Positions 48,203 through 61,211 of a stretch of 64,000 nucleotides of DNA are shown piece after piece. Positions within the stretch are counted from its first letter, which is position 1. Each line of letters begins with the position of its first letter. The stretch spans positions 8,573,501 through 8,637,500 of the forward strand of contig NC_060018.1 in NCBI RefSeq assembly GCF_021134715.1, written 5' to 3'. A model generated the notes under the pieces. The model was not told the origin of the DNA, ran no database searches, and saw only the letters and a program-made list of their open reading frames with translations. A program made the translations under genes and the position numbers. The stretch comes from Daphnia pulex. Taxonomy: Eukaryota; Arthropoda; Branchiopoda; Diplostraca; Daphniidae.

Positions 48203-50466
48203 ATGCCGATAGATATCAATGACTTATCCGAAGGCTGGCTGGAACTTGAAAGTGACCCAGGTAATCTTTCACTCTCACCACAAGAAAAAAAAATTGTGTT
48301 TTTTTTTTCTTTTATTTCTAATGTTTTAAATATTTTAATTGAAGGTATTTTCACCTTGTTACTGGAAGACTTGGGCACATGTGGAGTTCAAGTTGAAGAA
48401 GTGTATGATTTGCAGAAACCCCTTGATGGTGATGCTCCTGTTTATGGCTACATTTTTTTGTTTCGCTGGAGGGAGCGCTCCAGAAGAAAAACCATTTTAG
48501 ATGCTGAACAGTTCATTAAAGATGAAACAGCTATTAATAACATGTTTTTTGCCCACCAGGTATATATTTTTTTTCATTTCTATTGCACAATAATTACAAA
48601 CATCTGTCATCTAACCAGGTGGTCCCGAATAGCTGTGCTACTCATGCATTGCTTTCAATCCTTCTTAACTGTCCTCAAGTAACCCTGGGTCCTACTTTAT
48701 CTAGATTGAAAGTAGATACTTCTGGTATGAGTCCTGATAACAAGGTTTGTTCCATTGACATCATAGGAAAAACAATAGAGAAAGCAGCTGACAGCCAAAT
48801 TATGCAATTATTTGTCACACAGGGCTTGGCAATTGGTAATACACCTGAACTGGCCTTGGCACATAATTCCCATGCGGCACCAGCCGTTGCGTGCGACAGA
48901 AATGAGCGAAATGCTAATGTTCCTTCTTCCGGACGATTTAGTGCAGAAGCTTTCCACTTTGTAAGCTATGTGCCTGTCGATGGCCAGCTTTTTGAACTAG
49001 ATGGTTTAAAACCATTTCCAATCGACCATGGTAAGTACTAAGTAGATTAACATCTGTCGTGTTTCCTTGTCGTGTCTGTTAAGCGCTGATTTTTCTCGTC
49101 TAGGACCTTGGGCTCCAAACGAAGATTGGACTGAGCTATTCAGACGGGTAATACAAGAACGAATTGGGTCAGCAACAGCAGGGGGTGAACCATATCACGA
49201 CATTCGGTTCAGCCTTATGGCTGTTGTCCCAGATAAACGTATGGCGGTTCGTCAGAGATTAAATCTTTTGAAAACAAACAAGTAACAACTTAAAATCAAC
49301 AAACATACGCTTTATTTTTATTATTATTTTATGAACAGAAAAATTGTGTTAGATGCCTTGCGACAATTAACGTTGCTCTCTGACGTGTCCAGAGAAATTG
49401 GCAAAGATATCCTTGAAGAGCAAATTGATACTGAAACAGACGGAGAAATTAATTTTCTACTACCTTCAATTGAGACGTTGAACACCCAGTCTTCGCCCAG
49501 TTTAGCCGCTAATGTCAGTACAGACACTGCGTCTGAATGCGGTTCTTCTTTTAACTCTCCTAACCAAATTCAGCAGCAACCTTCTAGCTCAGATTTGGCA
49601 AATAGTGCATTTGTCAAAGACTTCAGTCGACTGGTTGTCGTTAAAATGAGCGCTCAATCAACTGACTTAGATGGTATGTTTCATAGTGATGTGTTTTCTC
49701 CTGCTTCGTTGTCTTATTATTCGTTTTGCGTCCATGCAGATGCTGAAAATATCAAATCAGCCATCATAGAAGACCAACTTAAAACCATTGATCATAGTCA
49801 GCCCGTAAGTGATGCCAGTCGTCGTGATAGTGATGTGATGGGTTTACAATCAAACGAAAGCATTGCGGCAGAAAAGCGAAACCAGAAACAACGTTTTGGA
49901 TCTCGGGATTTGATGGCTCTACTCAAAAGCTTAGAAAAAGAGATCGATACATATGAAGTTCTTCTTGCCGAAGAGATTGAGAAGCGAAAAAAATATCGGG
50001 TACATTGAAATATACTATTATTCATTGATTATCGAGATTAACTCATTATTGATCTGGTTTTCTACTTGATGCAGGTTGATCATTGCCGCCGGACTCACAA
50101 CTACGACGAATTCATTTGCACCTTTCTTTCAATGTTGGCAGAGAGAGGAACATTGGCTTCACTCGTTGAACAGAATACTACTCGAAGAAAGCGATCACAC
50201 AGGTTTTCCCACTTTGTTTAAATCTATTGAATTATTCTTGATTTATTCAAACCACTATTAAGTTAGCAAAATTGTAAGTTTTGGTTAGTTCTTAATAGAT
50301 GGTTCGTTCTCATTTTCATAATTCAATAGATAATATGATCACTTTTTCTAAAATTATAATATCTTTACAATTTTTTAAATTTTACAGGTGTAGTCCTGGT
50401 ACTGGTACTGAGTCACCCAATGGGCGTCATAAAAAGGGTCGTTCCCGTTACAAGCGTCGCCGGTAA
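48203..50466 (+). CDS. BAP1: BAP1/Calypso ubiquitin C-terminal hydrolase, 9 exons
   Basis: Exons: 48203-48260, 48345-48559, 48619-48744, 48823-49030, 49104-49281, 49339-49673, 49740-49999, 50075-50202, 50388-50466. All borders are GT-AG, giving 528 residues (fly Calypso about 471, human BAP1 729). The UCH domain starts at [11 protein letters not shown] (residue 11). The catalytic set is intact: Gln91 (FFAHQ), Cys97 ([10 protein letters not shown]), His178 (AEAFHF) and Asp193 (LFELDG). The C-terminal ULD helix is present ([28 protein letters not shown]), followed by a basic tail ([11 protein letters not shown]) as used for nucleosome binding. In other animals it pairs with ASX in the PR-DUB complex to remove ubiquitin from H2A. 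The acidic and HCF1-binding middle region is short. Introns 48745-48822 and 49674-49739 are open and multiples of three. Confidence 0.95.
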
Positions 50467-53400
50467 TATCCATTCATCATAAAATTGACTATTTTCATTA
50501 TACATCCATGAAATAATACCCACTATGTTCTTTCATTTGACATCGAAGCACTTTTAATCTGCCAATCATGTACATTCTTTAAAGTGCACCGCACACTGTC
50601 TTCACTATTGCTCTCATCGTGTACCTCAAATAATAAGCCATATCTGTGACCAACGCTCGCTCTCTGAATATACACTTTATTTCAGTTGTTTTGTTTATTC
50701 TTGGCATAATTCTGGTTTTACCTTGTTAAGATTAAGACCACATGATCTGGCGCCACCAATAATCTTTGTTTTGTTTTTCTATGTCACTTAAGTGATTTGT
50801 TGGTACAAAACATATTCGACTGTCGCATACCAGATGAAACCAACGAGATTATTTATCGGTAGTCTACCTTTGTGTTCCTTTTATTATTGTCTAGTCATTC
50901 GAGTATTCTTTGCGGTAATCTCGAAATTGCACAATAATTGGGCAAACGTACGATTTGTATTCTGAAGTCGTCTAGCTGCCACCTGTCAGTCGTTATCGCA
51001 AACAATAACCTGCACTCAATTTTCAAACGTACAGTCCCCATTTGTATTTCTTACAACCCTATATTTTCAACAATGCTTTTTGGAGCGCTATATGACGTAT
51101 GAAATGTAGTTTTCTCTCTTGACGGAATAACCGAAATTGTTATTCTATCATGCAGGCTCCATACCGACCGTCTCGACTCAGATTCAGATATAAACTTCTT
51201 GCATAATCTATGGTTGTTGTATCATTTCACTAGTCTAAGACGCGTCGCACTGCCTCAGTGAACAAAACTTTTATGATTCGTTAATTGCCTTTATTTATTT
51301 AAATTTCTAATTATTTTTGTTTTTTTTAATTACATTCTCAAATTAAGTTTGAATGAAAAAATGTCCGAATGTTTTTGTAAAAATTACCGATACTCTGGGA
51401 AGTTTTAGTTTGAGTGTAGTTTCATTATCGTTGGCCTATAATACTGAATAACGAAGAATCAAATACATTTTTTCTTTATCTTTCGAAGGAGCATACAAGT
51501 AGCGATTAGCTTATTCGAATATACCACTACATCTCTTAGACAACTATAAACTATGAAACTCTGAGCTTTGTAGTTTGTATATCACGCGGTTAGCGCGCCA
51601 TCGATCAAATGACTTGTCCGCGGACCAAATGAACCCTGATCCCAATTGTATCTTATACTAAAAACCTATTAACAATTAAGCGCCTTGCGTAAATCACTAT
51701 CTAGATTTAAAAAAAAAAACACTATGCTACGATAATGAAGCCAACACAAACAAAACAGCTAAAGGAGATTGAACATTTATTATTTAGATCGCATTTGTTT
51801 CGGTTTTCCATCCCCAAAATGTTGATTATAGTATGTGTGCCAAGTATCTAAGCTTATTGTAATTGTACAAACAATACTTGACAGTAGCGGCTGGCTTGAA
51901 AAGGCCGGCTTAGCCTGATAGCAATGAAGCCTAGCTGGTATTAAGGGACCAGCTGCTGTGTAATTGTAGTTACGATTTACTCGATGGACAATCAAATAAA
52001 TCCAAATCGCCTCATTGTCATGTAAATAAGTACCGTAAGAATCTATAAGCCTTTGTATTATTCAACTTATTCATTTTTTTTTTAAATACACCTGCCAATT
52101 CGCACCCTTTTACCCCTCTCTCAAGAAACAAAGAGTAAAGATAAGCGAGTAACCTGCAGACTAGCGTCACTAGACTAAACCGATAAGTCTCACAAGGGAA
52201 AACCAATTTCGTAACCCACTTCGTTATTAGAGGAGAGAAAAGGAAATGCTTCGAATTTTGTTTGTTTATTTTGTTTGTTTGTCTAAAACAATTGATTCCC
52301 GAAAAAATTAAAGGTGCCGTTAGCTGTTTGAAAATTCATTGAACTATGAACTCCAATAAGTATATTAATTAAAACTGTAATTACATTCTTTTTAATAATT
52401 TAAATTTTTAATTACTATCGTATTAAGTTAAAATGTCTTGTCTAGTAAAGCTAAATAACTATTTCATTGAAAAACAAATCGCCAGTATGAAATTGATGAA
52501 ACATGATGAGCGCGCAATTAAATAACGGTACGGTAAGGGTAACAGTATGGAGCTATACGCCCTAATTTCAAAGCATACTGTGTGAATTCACTAACTGATG
52601 GGCTTAGACCTAATAACTCATCAAGAAAACTGAGCGCACCCTACCCACTCTAAGCCATTATTCTGGCTTTCTGGCTTTTTTGATCACTTCTCTTGTTTAA
52701 ATGAGAATTTTTTTTTTTCAAACCCACCAGGAATTTTTTTCTTTTTCCAATTGAGCACACCTGCGCACTCTTAGCGGAGTTCGTTTATTGTCGTAGCGTT
52801 TATTATAATAGTCAAATTATTTATACAAATTAGAGTGTAGTTATTATAAATAAAGCTTACTAGTCTGCGACCACACATAAATGCGAATTTATGGTCCTCG
52901 ATCTGTTTTCGTTGATGACGGGTTAATCAATGATGATGTAAGTATATAGGCTGCCGCTAGTCAAGTTTCCTATATCGAGATAAACTTCTTGCAACATTTG
53001 CAACTAATGTAAATTTAATTTCGTCAACTTTCAGCTGAATTTGAGCGGGCGGAGTGGGATCTTCATCGATCGTTTGTTTTTGCCTCTGATACGATTCTCA
53101 ATGCGCATTGTTGCCTACCGTTCCCAACTGTGATAACGGTCTCACCACGATGAAATCCTTTTGTATGTGTTTTGATACGTACATGTCAATCAAGTGATAA
53201 AGTCGAAGGTTGTGGTATGATTGGTCCCACTAGACGCGAGACGGGGAGAGATAGAATTGATCTAATGGAATGATTGTCTAAATGAGATTATGCTATTGGT
53301 TCATCATCGATTGCAGCTTGGGTAATTTACACATGTACAGATATTTCAAGCGTATCCAATACGCCTCCCACCTTCTCAGGGTTATTCTAATAGATTATTT

Positions 53401-53485
53401 CTAAGCTCCAAATCGACAGCACATCGGCCTATATTTTGAAGTTTCACTCAAAGAGTTTAGACAGTTTCAGTGTTGGGACGTGGAA
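50467..53485. other. intergenic DNA between BAP1 and the SLC10 gene
   Basis: 3 kb of AT-rich sequence with poly-T/poly-A tracts. I see no protein, RNA gene or repeat I can support. The last few hundred bases should carry the SLC10 promoter. Confidence 0.6.
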
Positions 53486-55819
53486 ATGACGAGCACGATG
53501 CTGTCGTTGTCACTGAATTCTGTTGCGGCGATTCTCCTTGTTCTTCTCGCAGGATTTCCGGTAAACAACGGCGATGACACGGACGCAGCAGTAGTGACTA
53601 CCCCCAGTCCGGACGTTGGCCCGTGGGTGCTGGTCGCCAATCCGTTAAAACTCGAGCGCATCACTGAAATGATTCCGTACACGATAAATCTTACCTTAAC
53701 TTACTCTGAAAGCGAGGAACCGCCCAAATATGTTTCAAAAGAAACTCTATTCGTCGTGAAAGTATCCACAACTAATCCTCTAACAGTGAAATTAGCTAGC
53801 AAAGAAATTGTCTTTACTTGGGAAGACGTTACGGAAGGTAACAATAAGTCCCTCGGCGTCACTGGACAAGTCATTGGGTATGTGGATCTCAATTTCGTCC
53901 TGGATATTTTGCCGAAGAATGGATCAGTCGCTGTGGAAACCGTCCCTGTTCTCTCCGGCTATTTGGTAACCGTCATTCGGGAAAGTGATACTTTGGACAA
54001 TGTTTTCACCATGTAAGTCTTTTTGTGTTGTTGTTGTGGAATTTTTTTTCTTGCAAGTATTTAGAATGCGCCGGCCTTAATACAAATAATTTCTAAAGAT
54101 TTTATATTCCGCAGAATTATGATTATTATGGCGGTACTCAACACAATTAACATGGGATGTGCCCTGGATATGGCCATTGTGAAACAAAATATTCTTCGCC
54201 CGGTTGGACCAATTGTCGGCTTCATCTCTCAATTTACTTTCATGCCACTGGTGAGTGTATTGAATCATTTGACTTAGTCAACAAAATACAAAGCACACAA
54301 TGAAGAAATCTGTGTTTGATTTTTGTTGATCTGGATTACGTTTTAACGATTGCGTACCTTAGATCCGATATCATGTGCGTACACAACTACGTTAATAGGT
54401 TTCGAAATTCTACTGACCAATTTGATGACGTATATTTATTTCCATGTCAAAATAAGGGGAAATCAATTAAATTATTGCTGATGCGTTTGTCTTTTTTTTT
54501 GTTTTTTTAAGTTTGCCTTCGGCATTGCCATGCTGATGATTAAGGATCCTTTGATGGGTTTCGGACTGTTGGTAATCGGCGTCTGTCCTGGCGGTATAGC
54601 CTCCAATTTTTGGACGCTGCTTTTAGATGGTGATGTTAATCTTAGCATTACCATGACCTTCGTTTCTTCCATCGCTGCCATGGGTCAGTATTAAACCATT
54701 CATTTGATAGACACAGCAAAATCGATAAACACTTTTAACGACGAATAAATTTGTAACAAATTATTGTTAATTACATCGCCTTCCATTAGGCTGAATTTCG
54801 TAAAATTATGTTTTCTTTTGCAGGGATGATGCCGTTATGGTTGTGGCTTTTGTCTCCATTTTTCCTGCCGCCGGGATCGTCCGTGCAGGTGCCTTTCCTG
54901 GACATGGCCGTGTCGCTAATATTGCTAACCGTTCCACTCGGAATTGGACTTTTGATTCGTCGATTTAAGCTTTCTGTTGCCGAATTTCTCACCGTAAAAA
55001 TCATCAAACCGGTGAGTAGTTAATTTTTTTTGGGGGGGGGGGGGCGAATTAAATTTAATACAGTTTTCATTTTTTTTGTTTTTCTAGTTCTCCTTCTTCT
55101 TCATATTTTTCATTTTTGGGGTAAGTCATTCTTTACTTTTAAGGATAATTGATTGTTGCGTTAAAAAAATTCGATTTAATGCATTACTCTTACTGTGACC
55201 TGACGCAATGTAAAAGATAACGGCATCAAAATCTAAAAATGCCTGATCAAAGTTCATTTTTGGCTATTGACAGCTGGGTTTCTACAGCATGTCCCATATC
55301 TTCATTCTCCTGGACTGGACTTTACTGACCGCCGGTCTGGCGGTCACGGTTGCCGGCTTCGTGTTTGGAGCCTTTTTCGCTTGGATAACGCGACTCGGTC
55401 GACCACAAATTATCGCTGTGTCATTAGAGACAGCCATGCAAAATGCCAATATAGCCTTTGTTCTCCTCAAGACGACTCTTCCAACTCCGTACAGCGACAT
55501 TGCTGCCCTGCCGGCGATTGCTCAAATTTTGATGACAACTTCAATCCTGTTCATCTTTTTCGGCATCATCATGGCATACAGATGCGTTAAGAACCGTGGC
55601 TGCAAGAAAAAGGAAGAAAAGGTCGAAGAGGAAGAAGAAACCACAAAGTCCTTGATGCTAAAAGATTACACTGATGGCAGCAATGGAAATGCCAAAAAAG
55701 TCGAAACGCCACCTCCACAATACTACGGTGGACAAGTTACTCCCGAGTTTTCATGGGCAAAACGACCAAGTCTCATTGTGCCTAGTTCGCCAACCATCGA
55801 TCCGAGAATTATCGCTTGA
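53486..55819 (+). CDS. SLC10-family sodium/bile-acid-type transporter, 6 exons
   Basis: Exons: 53486-54012, 54115-54250, 54512-54683, 54824-55011, 55088-55120, 55274-55819; 533 residues. The start is the ATG giving MTSTMLSLSLNS, followed by a signal peptide. Residues ~25-170 form an extracellular or luminal domain with Asn-glycosylation sequons (NLT, NKS, NGS). The membrane part follows from about residue 176, with family-like segments (NTINMGCALD, RPVGPIVGFISQFTFMPL, IGVCPGGIASNFWTLLLDGD, SLETAMQNANIAFVLLK). The tail is charged (KKKEEKVEEEEE) and cytosolic. The long N-terminal domain resembles SLC10A3/A5-like members more than the classical bile-acid carriers, so the substrate is uncertain. 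It is convergent with the pocket-protein gene. One exon is only 33 bases. Confidence 0.9.
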
Positions 55820-55842
55820 TGACACCATATATATAGCCAAAA

Positions 55843-55862
55843 AATAAATAAATAAATAAATA
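55843..55862 (+). promoter_or_regulatory. overlapping AATAAA poly(A) signals of the SLC10 gene
   Basis: A run of tandem AATAAA hexamers begins 24 bases after the SLC10 stop codon, which implies a very short 3' UTR. Confidence 0.7.
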
Positions 55863-57103
55863 ATGTTTTGTTATAGAAAATGAAGACTTGTCTCGTTGAA
55901 ATCTTGCCTTGCGTTACCCATCTGCCTTTTTATTTTATTTTTCTTTATTACCCGAATAAAATTTACCCATGACAAGTGAGTAACTGTGTAAAACGACAAA
56001 AAACAGCCCACGCGCTTGAACAAAATACACACAAATTTAAGTCTGTTTTCCCTCATTACTATCTTAAATTAGATATCAAATCCAGCTGAGCATTGAAAGT
56101 CAGTCATTGGTCAATTAAAGTCGTGTGATCTACAATACCAACGACGCACAGATAGTCAGCGGGCGCAATCAGTAAAAGTTGTTCAAACAGAATTATTCAT
56201 TGACGCAACGGCAGAAACACTCGCAACATTTTGAAATCAAATTGTCAGACTCGGTGACGATCCGATTGCAAATACTTTCCTAATCGAAACATTTTAATGA
56301 TTATGGTTCACCTGTTTAATATTCCCCTTCCAAGCGCTTGCTTGGAAATGTTTTGTTTTCTCATCTGTACACTATTATCGTTGATATTTTAACACACTCA
56401 TCTGCACTACAAACAAATAATTGCCCTTAACCAGTAGAGGTCCTGTAAATGAATAATAAGATTACATACAGATGTGAAATATTGAAAGCCATATGTTTGT
56501 AATTATGCTCCAAACAAAGTTACTACACATTCTTTTACTCAAAAGTCTCATGGGAAAAATCTCAAAACTGAAATAGTGATTGTGAAACTAGAAAAAAAAA
56601 ACGTTGCAATTTCCCCAAGATGGTTGATGCGGCTACTTCAACGTTCGTACTCATCACCGATATCTCACTTCCATATGATTCAAGTCAAGCAACACAAACC
56701 ATTCCATTAACATTCAACACCGACCCATAGCCAACATGACAATACAAATTCCACAATCAATTAAACAAAGAGAAAAAAAAATCAGAAAAAAAAATCAGAA
56801 AAAAACCTATTTTGTGATTCTACTAATAAGGTTGAGAATAACAAAAAATTGGGGAAAAATTAAAAGAAGAATGGTCAAGACCAAATAGTTTGGGAGGTTG
56901 GTTACCTCTCTTATTTTGTTGAGGGAGGATGAACCAGAAAAAGGAAAGTAGTGTTAATCTGTTCAGATGCATGAGTTGAGATAAAGAAAAGTGAAAACGA
57001 AGGGGAAAAGGAACGCAGGGGGGAATCAAAGCCAGATGACGAGGGAGAAGGGTCAGAAAAATCAAGCGAAATAGGTTGCAGCTAAGTGTCAATGACATGT
57101 CCT
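55863..57103. other. convergent 3' intergenic region
   Basis: This lies between the 3' ends of the SLC10 (+) and pocket-protein (-) genes and should hold the long 3' UTR of the latter. TTTATT motifs near 55929-55950 would be AATAAA signals on the minus strand. Nothing else was recognised. Confidence 0.55.
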
Positions 57104-60100
57104 TCAATGAAAAGAGATCTTGCGCGCCGCACCGGCGTTTTCGACTGTCATGGCGAATTTGGGCGGAGGTGGAGCCATAGCAGCGTCGGCTGCGTCTCGT
57201 GGACCAATCTCGTAGGAGAGCAGGCGTTTCGTCGGACGCTCTTCGCGTAAAAAGGCATTGATGGCCTGAAGATCTTTCGACGGGCTACGATTAAAGCTAT
57301 AACGCATAGGCAGCGGCGAATGAGAGATGACATTGCCTTTAAGCGGACTAATAAAGACCGTATGCTTTGCAGACACTTTTCGACGCGGAGAAACAGGAAC
57401 TGGGCGCTGTAAAGGCAAAGGCGACAAGGGCAATGACTCCTATATAGGGAATAAAACAAAAATTTAGTCACTTGATATTTAGCAATAAAGAATGATTAAA
57501 ATGCACTACCAGACGGTTCCTGTTTGAGAATTTAAGAGCAAAGGCCTGAAGTCGACGAACGTAGACCGTGTTGTAGAATAGAATCAAATCTCCTCGATCT
57601 TCGTACTCGAAGCTGGATGAGGTGCCAGCTAAACCTGTCGGGGTAGGTGGACAGGACGAAGGCTGAGGGAAAGGCAATGTCGACGAAGAACGAACTGGTG
57701 GAAGTGCCTTCTCTCCATTGGTTTCAGCTTTCTTTTCGTCACCGTTAACTTTAACAGTAGACCCAGTAGCTGCTTCATCGTCTTCTTCGCTGGGAGAAGG
57801 ACTTGGAGTGGTCGAAGGATGATTACCTCCGGTTACTGATGACGCCGAACCTGAGGTAGACGAAGCAGATCCACGGCGTGCTTTGGTGCATAGCAAAACA
57901 CTGCGATATACGTGACTCGAAGCATGGGGTTGTGTTCGATAGCAGCGCATAATATCGGTAAAGTTCTTGTCTCTACCAGTTACCTAAACAAGTAAAATAA
58001 TTAAAACCCAAGTCTTAAAATCTAATTTAATCTCCCTTTAGAGAATAGCACCAGAATTCAACTAACCTTACAAATTACGTAGACTGCACACATCAAAATT
58101 TGATCAAGGTGACGATCTTGCATTAAATCGCTATGCTTCATCACCGAAAACTCGAAACATGTCCAGATCTTCTTACGCAAGTCTTCTTCATACAACTCGA
58201 GACGATTGCACAAGTCTTGTAGCCGAACGGATGCCAAATGATAAAACTGCAACAAAAAAGATTAAAATAGTTTGTTGAATTATCTCGCAATATTAACAGC
58301 CATTAGAAGTCTACAAACCTTTCTAAAAAATAGACTCAGGGATCCCGTTCTCTTAGGTTTATTGTCAGCCGTTGTTACCACACTGGGACTGGGCAGAAGT
58401 TCCATTTTCTGATCATTTAATTCCAGTTTGGAAGAAGCCTTTATTGCATTGCCAACAGAAGCAGGAGTAGCCGCTGTATTAGAGGGACTTGGCGGAACTG
58501 TTTCAGGCCCGGGAAACAATTTCCTCCTTGACGATTGGGCTGGCGTACGTTCATTTACTGACGCCACCGATGACACGGGTGATTGCAGAAGAGCTAGTAA
58601 CAAGCAACATTCAATTTCAAGATCAAAGTTTGATAATATATTGTACTTACAGGCAGCAAGACTAGATTCCGCTCTCTTATTGGTGACGTAAGTCGATGGC
58701 GAATAAGGTATTGGCTGCTGCGGAGTGTTTCTGACTGGATCTGATGACTGGACGACAGCCGGAGTCTGCGGAGCAGAAGGGGTTGGTGGCAGAAGTTGGC
58801 TTGGTAGCGAAACTTCTTCACAAGAAGGAATGGGTTGATCGCAGCTCTTTAAGTATTCCCACAAGGGACTTTGGTAACGCCATGCCATAGATTCGAGAAT
58901 TTGCTCTTCCATGTGATTTAGGTGCTTTACTACGTCGCGAGATAAATCTTCAGCCCGAATGAGTACTTCAATTACCTATAACCGACCAAGATTTCTTTTG
59001 AATGAGCATGATAATGACGGCAATAATGTTAAGTACCTTATAAAAGTAGAAAGGTTGAATAGGAAAGACTTCCAAGATCCATGGGAATGTGCGCTGGGAG
59101 TTGTAAGAGAACAGAACAATCTCTAGGCAACAAGTGATCAAAAGCTGATGAAGCATATCTTGTTGTAGAATTCCTGACAAAAAAAAAAGAGTAATACAAT
59201 GTGAAACATGAAATGAAAATAAAATTCAGATTTAGTACCTGATAGATCTGTGCCTGCCTTGAGACGTCTGCGTTCGTCGATGATGATTTTTTCCAAAACC
59301 TTGTAGTACAGGCTTTCTCCTAACTGCAGACGTTTGCGAGCCATATCCATACTGAAACCATTAGTGCGCCCTTCATCGGCCTGATTGACATAGTGAGCGC
59401 AGAATTTCTCGCCCATTTCCTTAACCCTGGCTTGAATACTCTCCCCTGGATTGTTAGAACACTCACTGAAAATACGTCTGAGCTCCTCGCTAGGTCCCGT
59501 TTGACGACCGGAGACCAGAGCCTGCAGCCGGCTGACACTTTGAGTGGCTGTCGATACGGGCGTTACCGATCCAGGTTCTTTGGCTTTGAGGAAATTTCGA
59601 CCGGTCAAAGGCGTGGCCAGCGCCAGGTGATGTGAACCATCGAATTGTGATTGCAAATTGCGGCGGGCTGGGTAGACCATCAGCTTTTGTTCTTCGAAAG
59701 AAGCTATACTGTTGAAAGTGGCTTTCACCGGGGTTCCTATCTCTGTTAGAGCATCAGGACTGGAGAAAATACGCTCGTCGAAATCGCCGACACGATGCAC
59801 GTAATCCTCATAGTCATTGTTGACCACTTTCTTGTTTAAGTCAAAGACAGATGTGTCAAGAATTCCGCATAGAGTCCTTTTGTCACCCTTCAGTACCTCT
59901 TTTTCGATGAGGCTTTTCACGTAAGGTCTGAGAACATGCGTTTTGATTCGCTTGACGTCAACAACGGTTTTTTCGTCCTGGCTGCTGTTTCTTGAGTAAA
60001 GACACTCAACGATGCAGCCAGGTTCAGTAGGGGCTTTGTAATCACGACTGTGGAAGTCGCTAGGCAGACCAGGAAATTGAGGGTTGAAGAGTTCTCGGCG

Positions 60101-60927
60101 ATTGGCAACAAGAGAATTTCCGTAGATGTAATCAAGACAAGCTAGTAGCAAATGAAAGCAGCTGACTAGCTCTTCGTGGATCTGTGAGAAATTAGTCTTA
60201 ATGCGTACGAAGAAAGCCCAGCAAAAGTCGTAAACATCTTTTGCAGAGCAAGGAAGTTTGCGTGACTTCCGAGAACGTGGCTGTCTAGGAGGGTCGTTAA
60301 GCGGATCTTGGAAGATTTCTTTGAACATCTCATCATACTTCTTGAAAATCACAGAGCAGACTTCAAAGTTACGTTCCAAGCTAACAAACTTGCGACGTAG
60401 TTCTTCAGACAGGTTTGCCATGTCTGCCCATTTCCTCGATTTGTCAAAGAAATCTAGCATGCTGATGTTGCATTTTCGTCTGAGTTGAGTAAGACTAACA
60501 CAGTTTCCCTCTACTGTTCCAACTTGTCCCACAGTTGGAACAGTGCTGTTTCGGCAAGCAACATACAAGGCGCAACATAGCCAATGGATTCGATCACCCT
60601 AACAAAAGAAAAAGAAAACAGATTAGACCATGGGGAAACTAGGAACAAATCTGCCGTCAACAGCATTGTAATTACTGCTAAGCTTGTAAATGGTGTAATT
60701 TGTCTGACACAACCCACCAGACAATGACAATAACTGATAACAGACCAGTAACAAGTTAATCTCTTAACTCTGCATTGCAGATTTACCTCAAGAGTGTAGT
60801 TGGTGGAAAGAGTTTCATAGTTTCGCCAGGCTTCATCGGCTGTGTTTTTGTCAATGTTGAGATCGGCACAAAGGCCGCGAAACCTCTCCTCAGTGTTTTC
60901 TTGGTCGGCATCTTCAGACAGACCCAT
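57104..60927 (-). CDS. RBL1: retinoblastoma-family pocket protein (p107/p130 type), 8 exons
   Basis: Exons: 60927-60787, 60598-59239, 59173-59037, 58975-58651, 58593-58319, 58246-58067, 57983-57510, 57439-57104; 1075 residues (human p107 1068). Parts in order: an N-terminal cyclin-like domain; pocket A from about residue 395 (TPVSTATQSVSRLQALVSG ... CCLEIVLFSYNSQRTFPWI); a spacer of about residues 600-735 with the cyclin-docking motif RRKLF; pocket B (KRTGSLSLFFRK ... RKKIWTCFEFSVM ... DRHLDQILMCAVYVICKVTG ... SSHVYRSVLL); and a C-terminal region with Ser/Thr-Pro sites (PLSPLPL, PVSPRRK, FISPLK, NRSPSKDLQAINAFL). The RxLF spacer motif and long spacer assign it to p107/p130 and not RB1. In other animals these proteins hold E2F and the DREAM complex to repress cell-cycle genes. 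A Ser/Thr-rich acidic insert lies in exon 7. Confidence 0.95.
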
Positions 60928-61098
60928 TTCGAGTAGTCAATAAGCCAGTAACTATTAAATCAGTAGAGTAGCTATGCTTATTAATAACGGAAACCAGCTA
61001 CATCGGACGCAAAACCGGAGATCACAAGTAACACAAACTGCAGCCCACTGTATCAGACGTAGAAAAAACCCACACAAAGCTTACACTCGGCGATTCGT

Positions 61099-61106
61099 GG
61101 CGGGAA
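61099..61106 (-). promoter_or_regulatory. E2F-like half site TTCCCGCC
   Basis: The plus strand reads GGCGGGAA, the reverse complement of TTCCCGCC, about 170 bases upstream of the pocket-protein start codon. It fits a variant E2F/DP site. Confidence 0.45.
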
Positions 61107-61193
61107 TTCCCAGTTTTTCTCCAGACTGGCCCTTGCGCCCTCTTGCTGAACAGAGCCTCTAGCGGTGAATAAGATCTGGGGTGGGGACCACAA

Positions 61194-61211
61194 CCAATAT
61201 TTGGCGCGAAA
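61194..61211. promoter_or_regulatory. CCAAT box plus palindromic E2F site
   Basis: CCAAT at 61194-61198 is followed by TTTGGCGCGAAA at 61200-61211, an exact match to the consensus E2F/DP palindrome. It lies 273 bases before the pocket-protein start codon and 520 before the KXD1 ATG. Confidence 0.7.

Noticed and set aside
53480..53485. Upstream GTG as the SLC10 start
   Set aside because: Nuclear animal genes start at ATG. The in-frame ATG at 53486 directly precedes a good signal peptide.
59138..60568. Single-exon 476-codon gene
   Set aside because: It is the large second exon of the pocket-protein gene plus intron read-through at its 3' end, not a separate gene.
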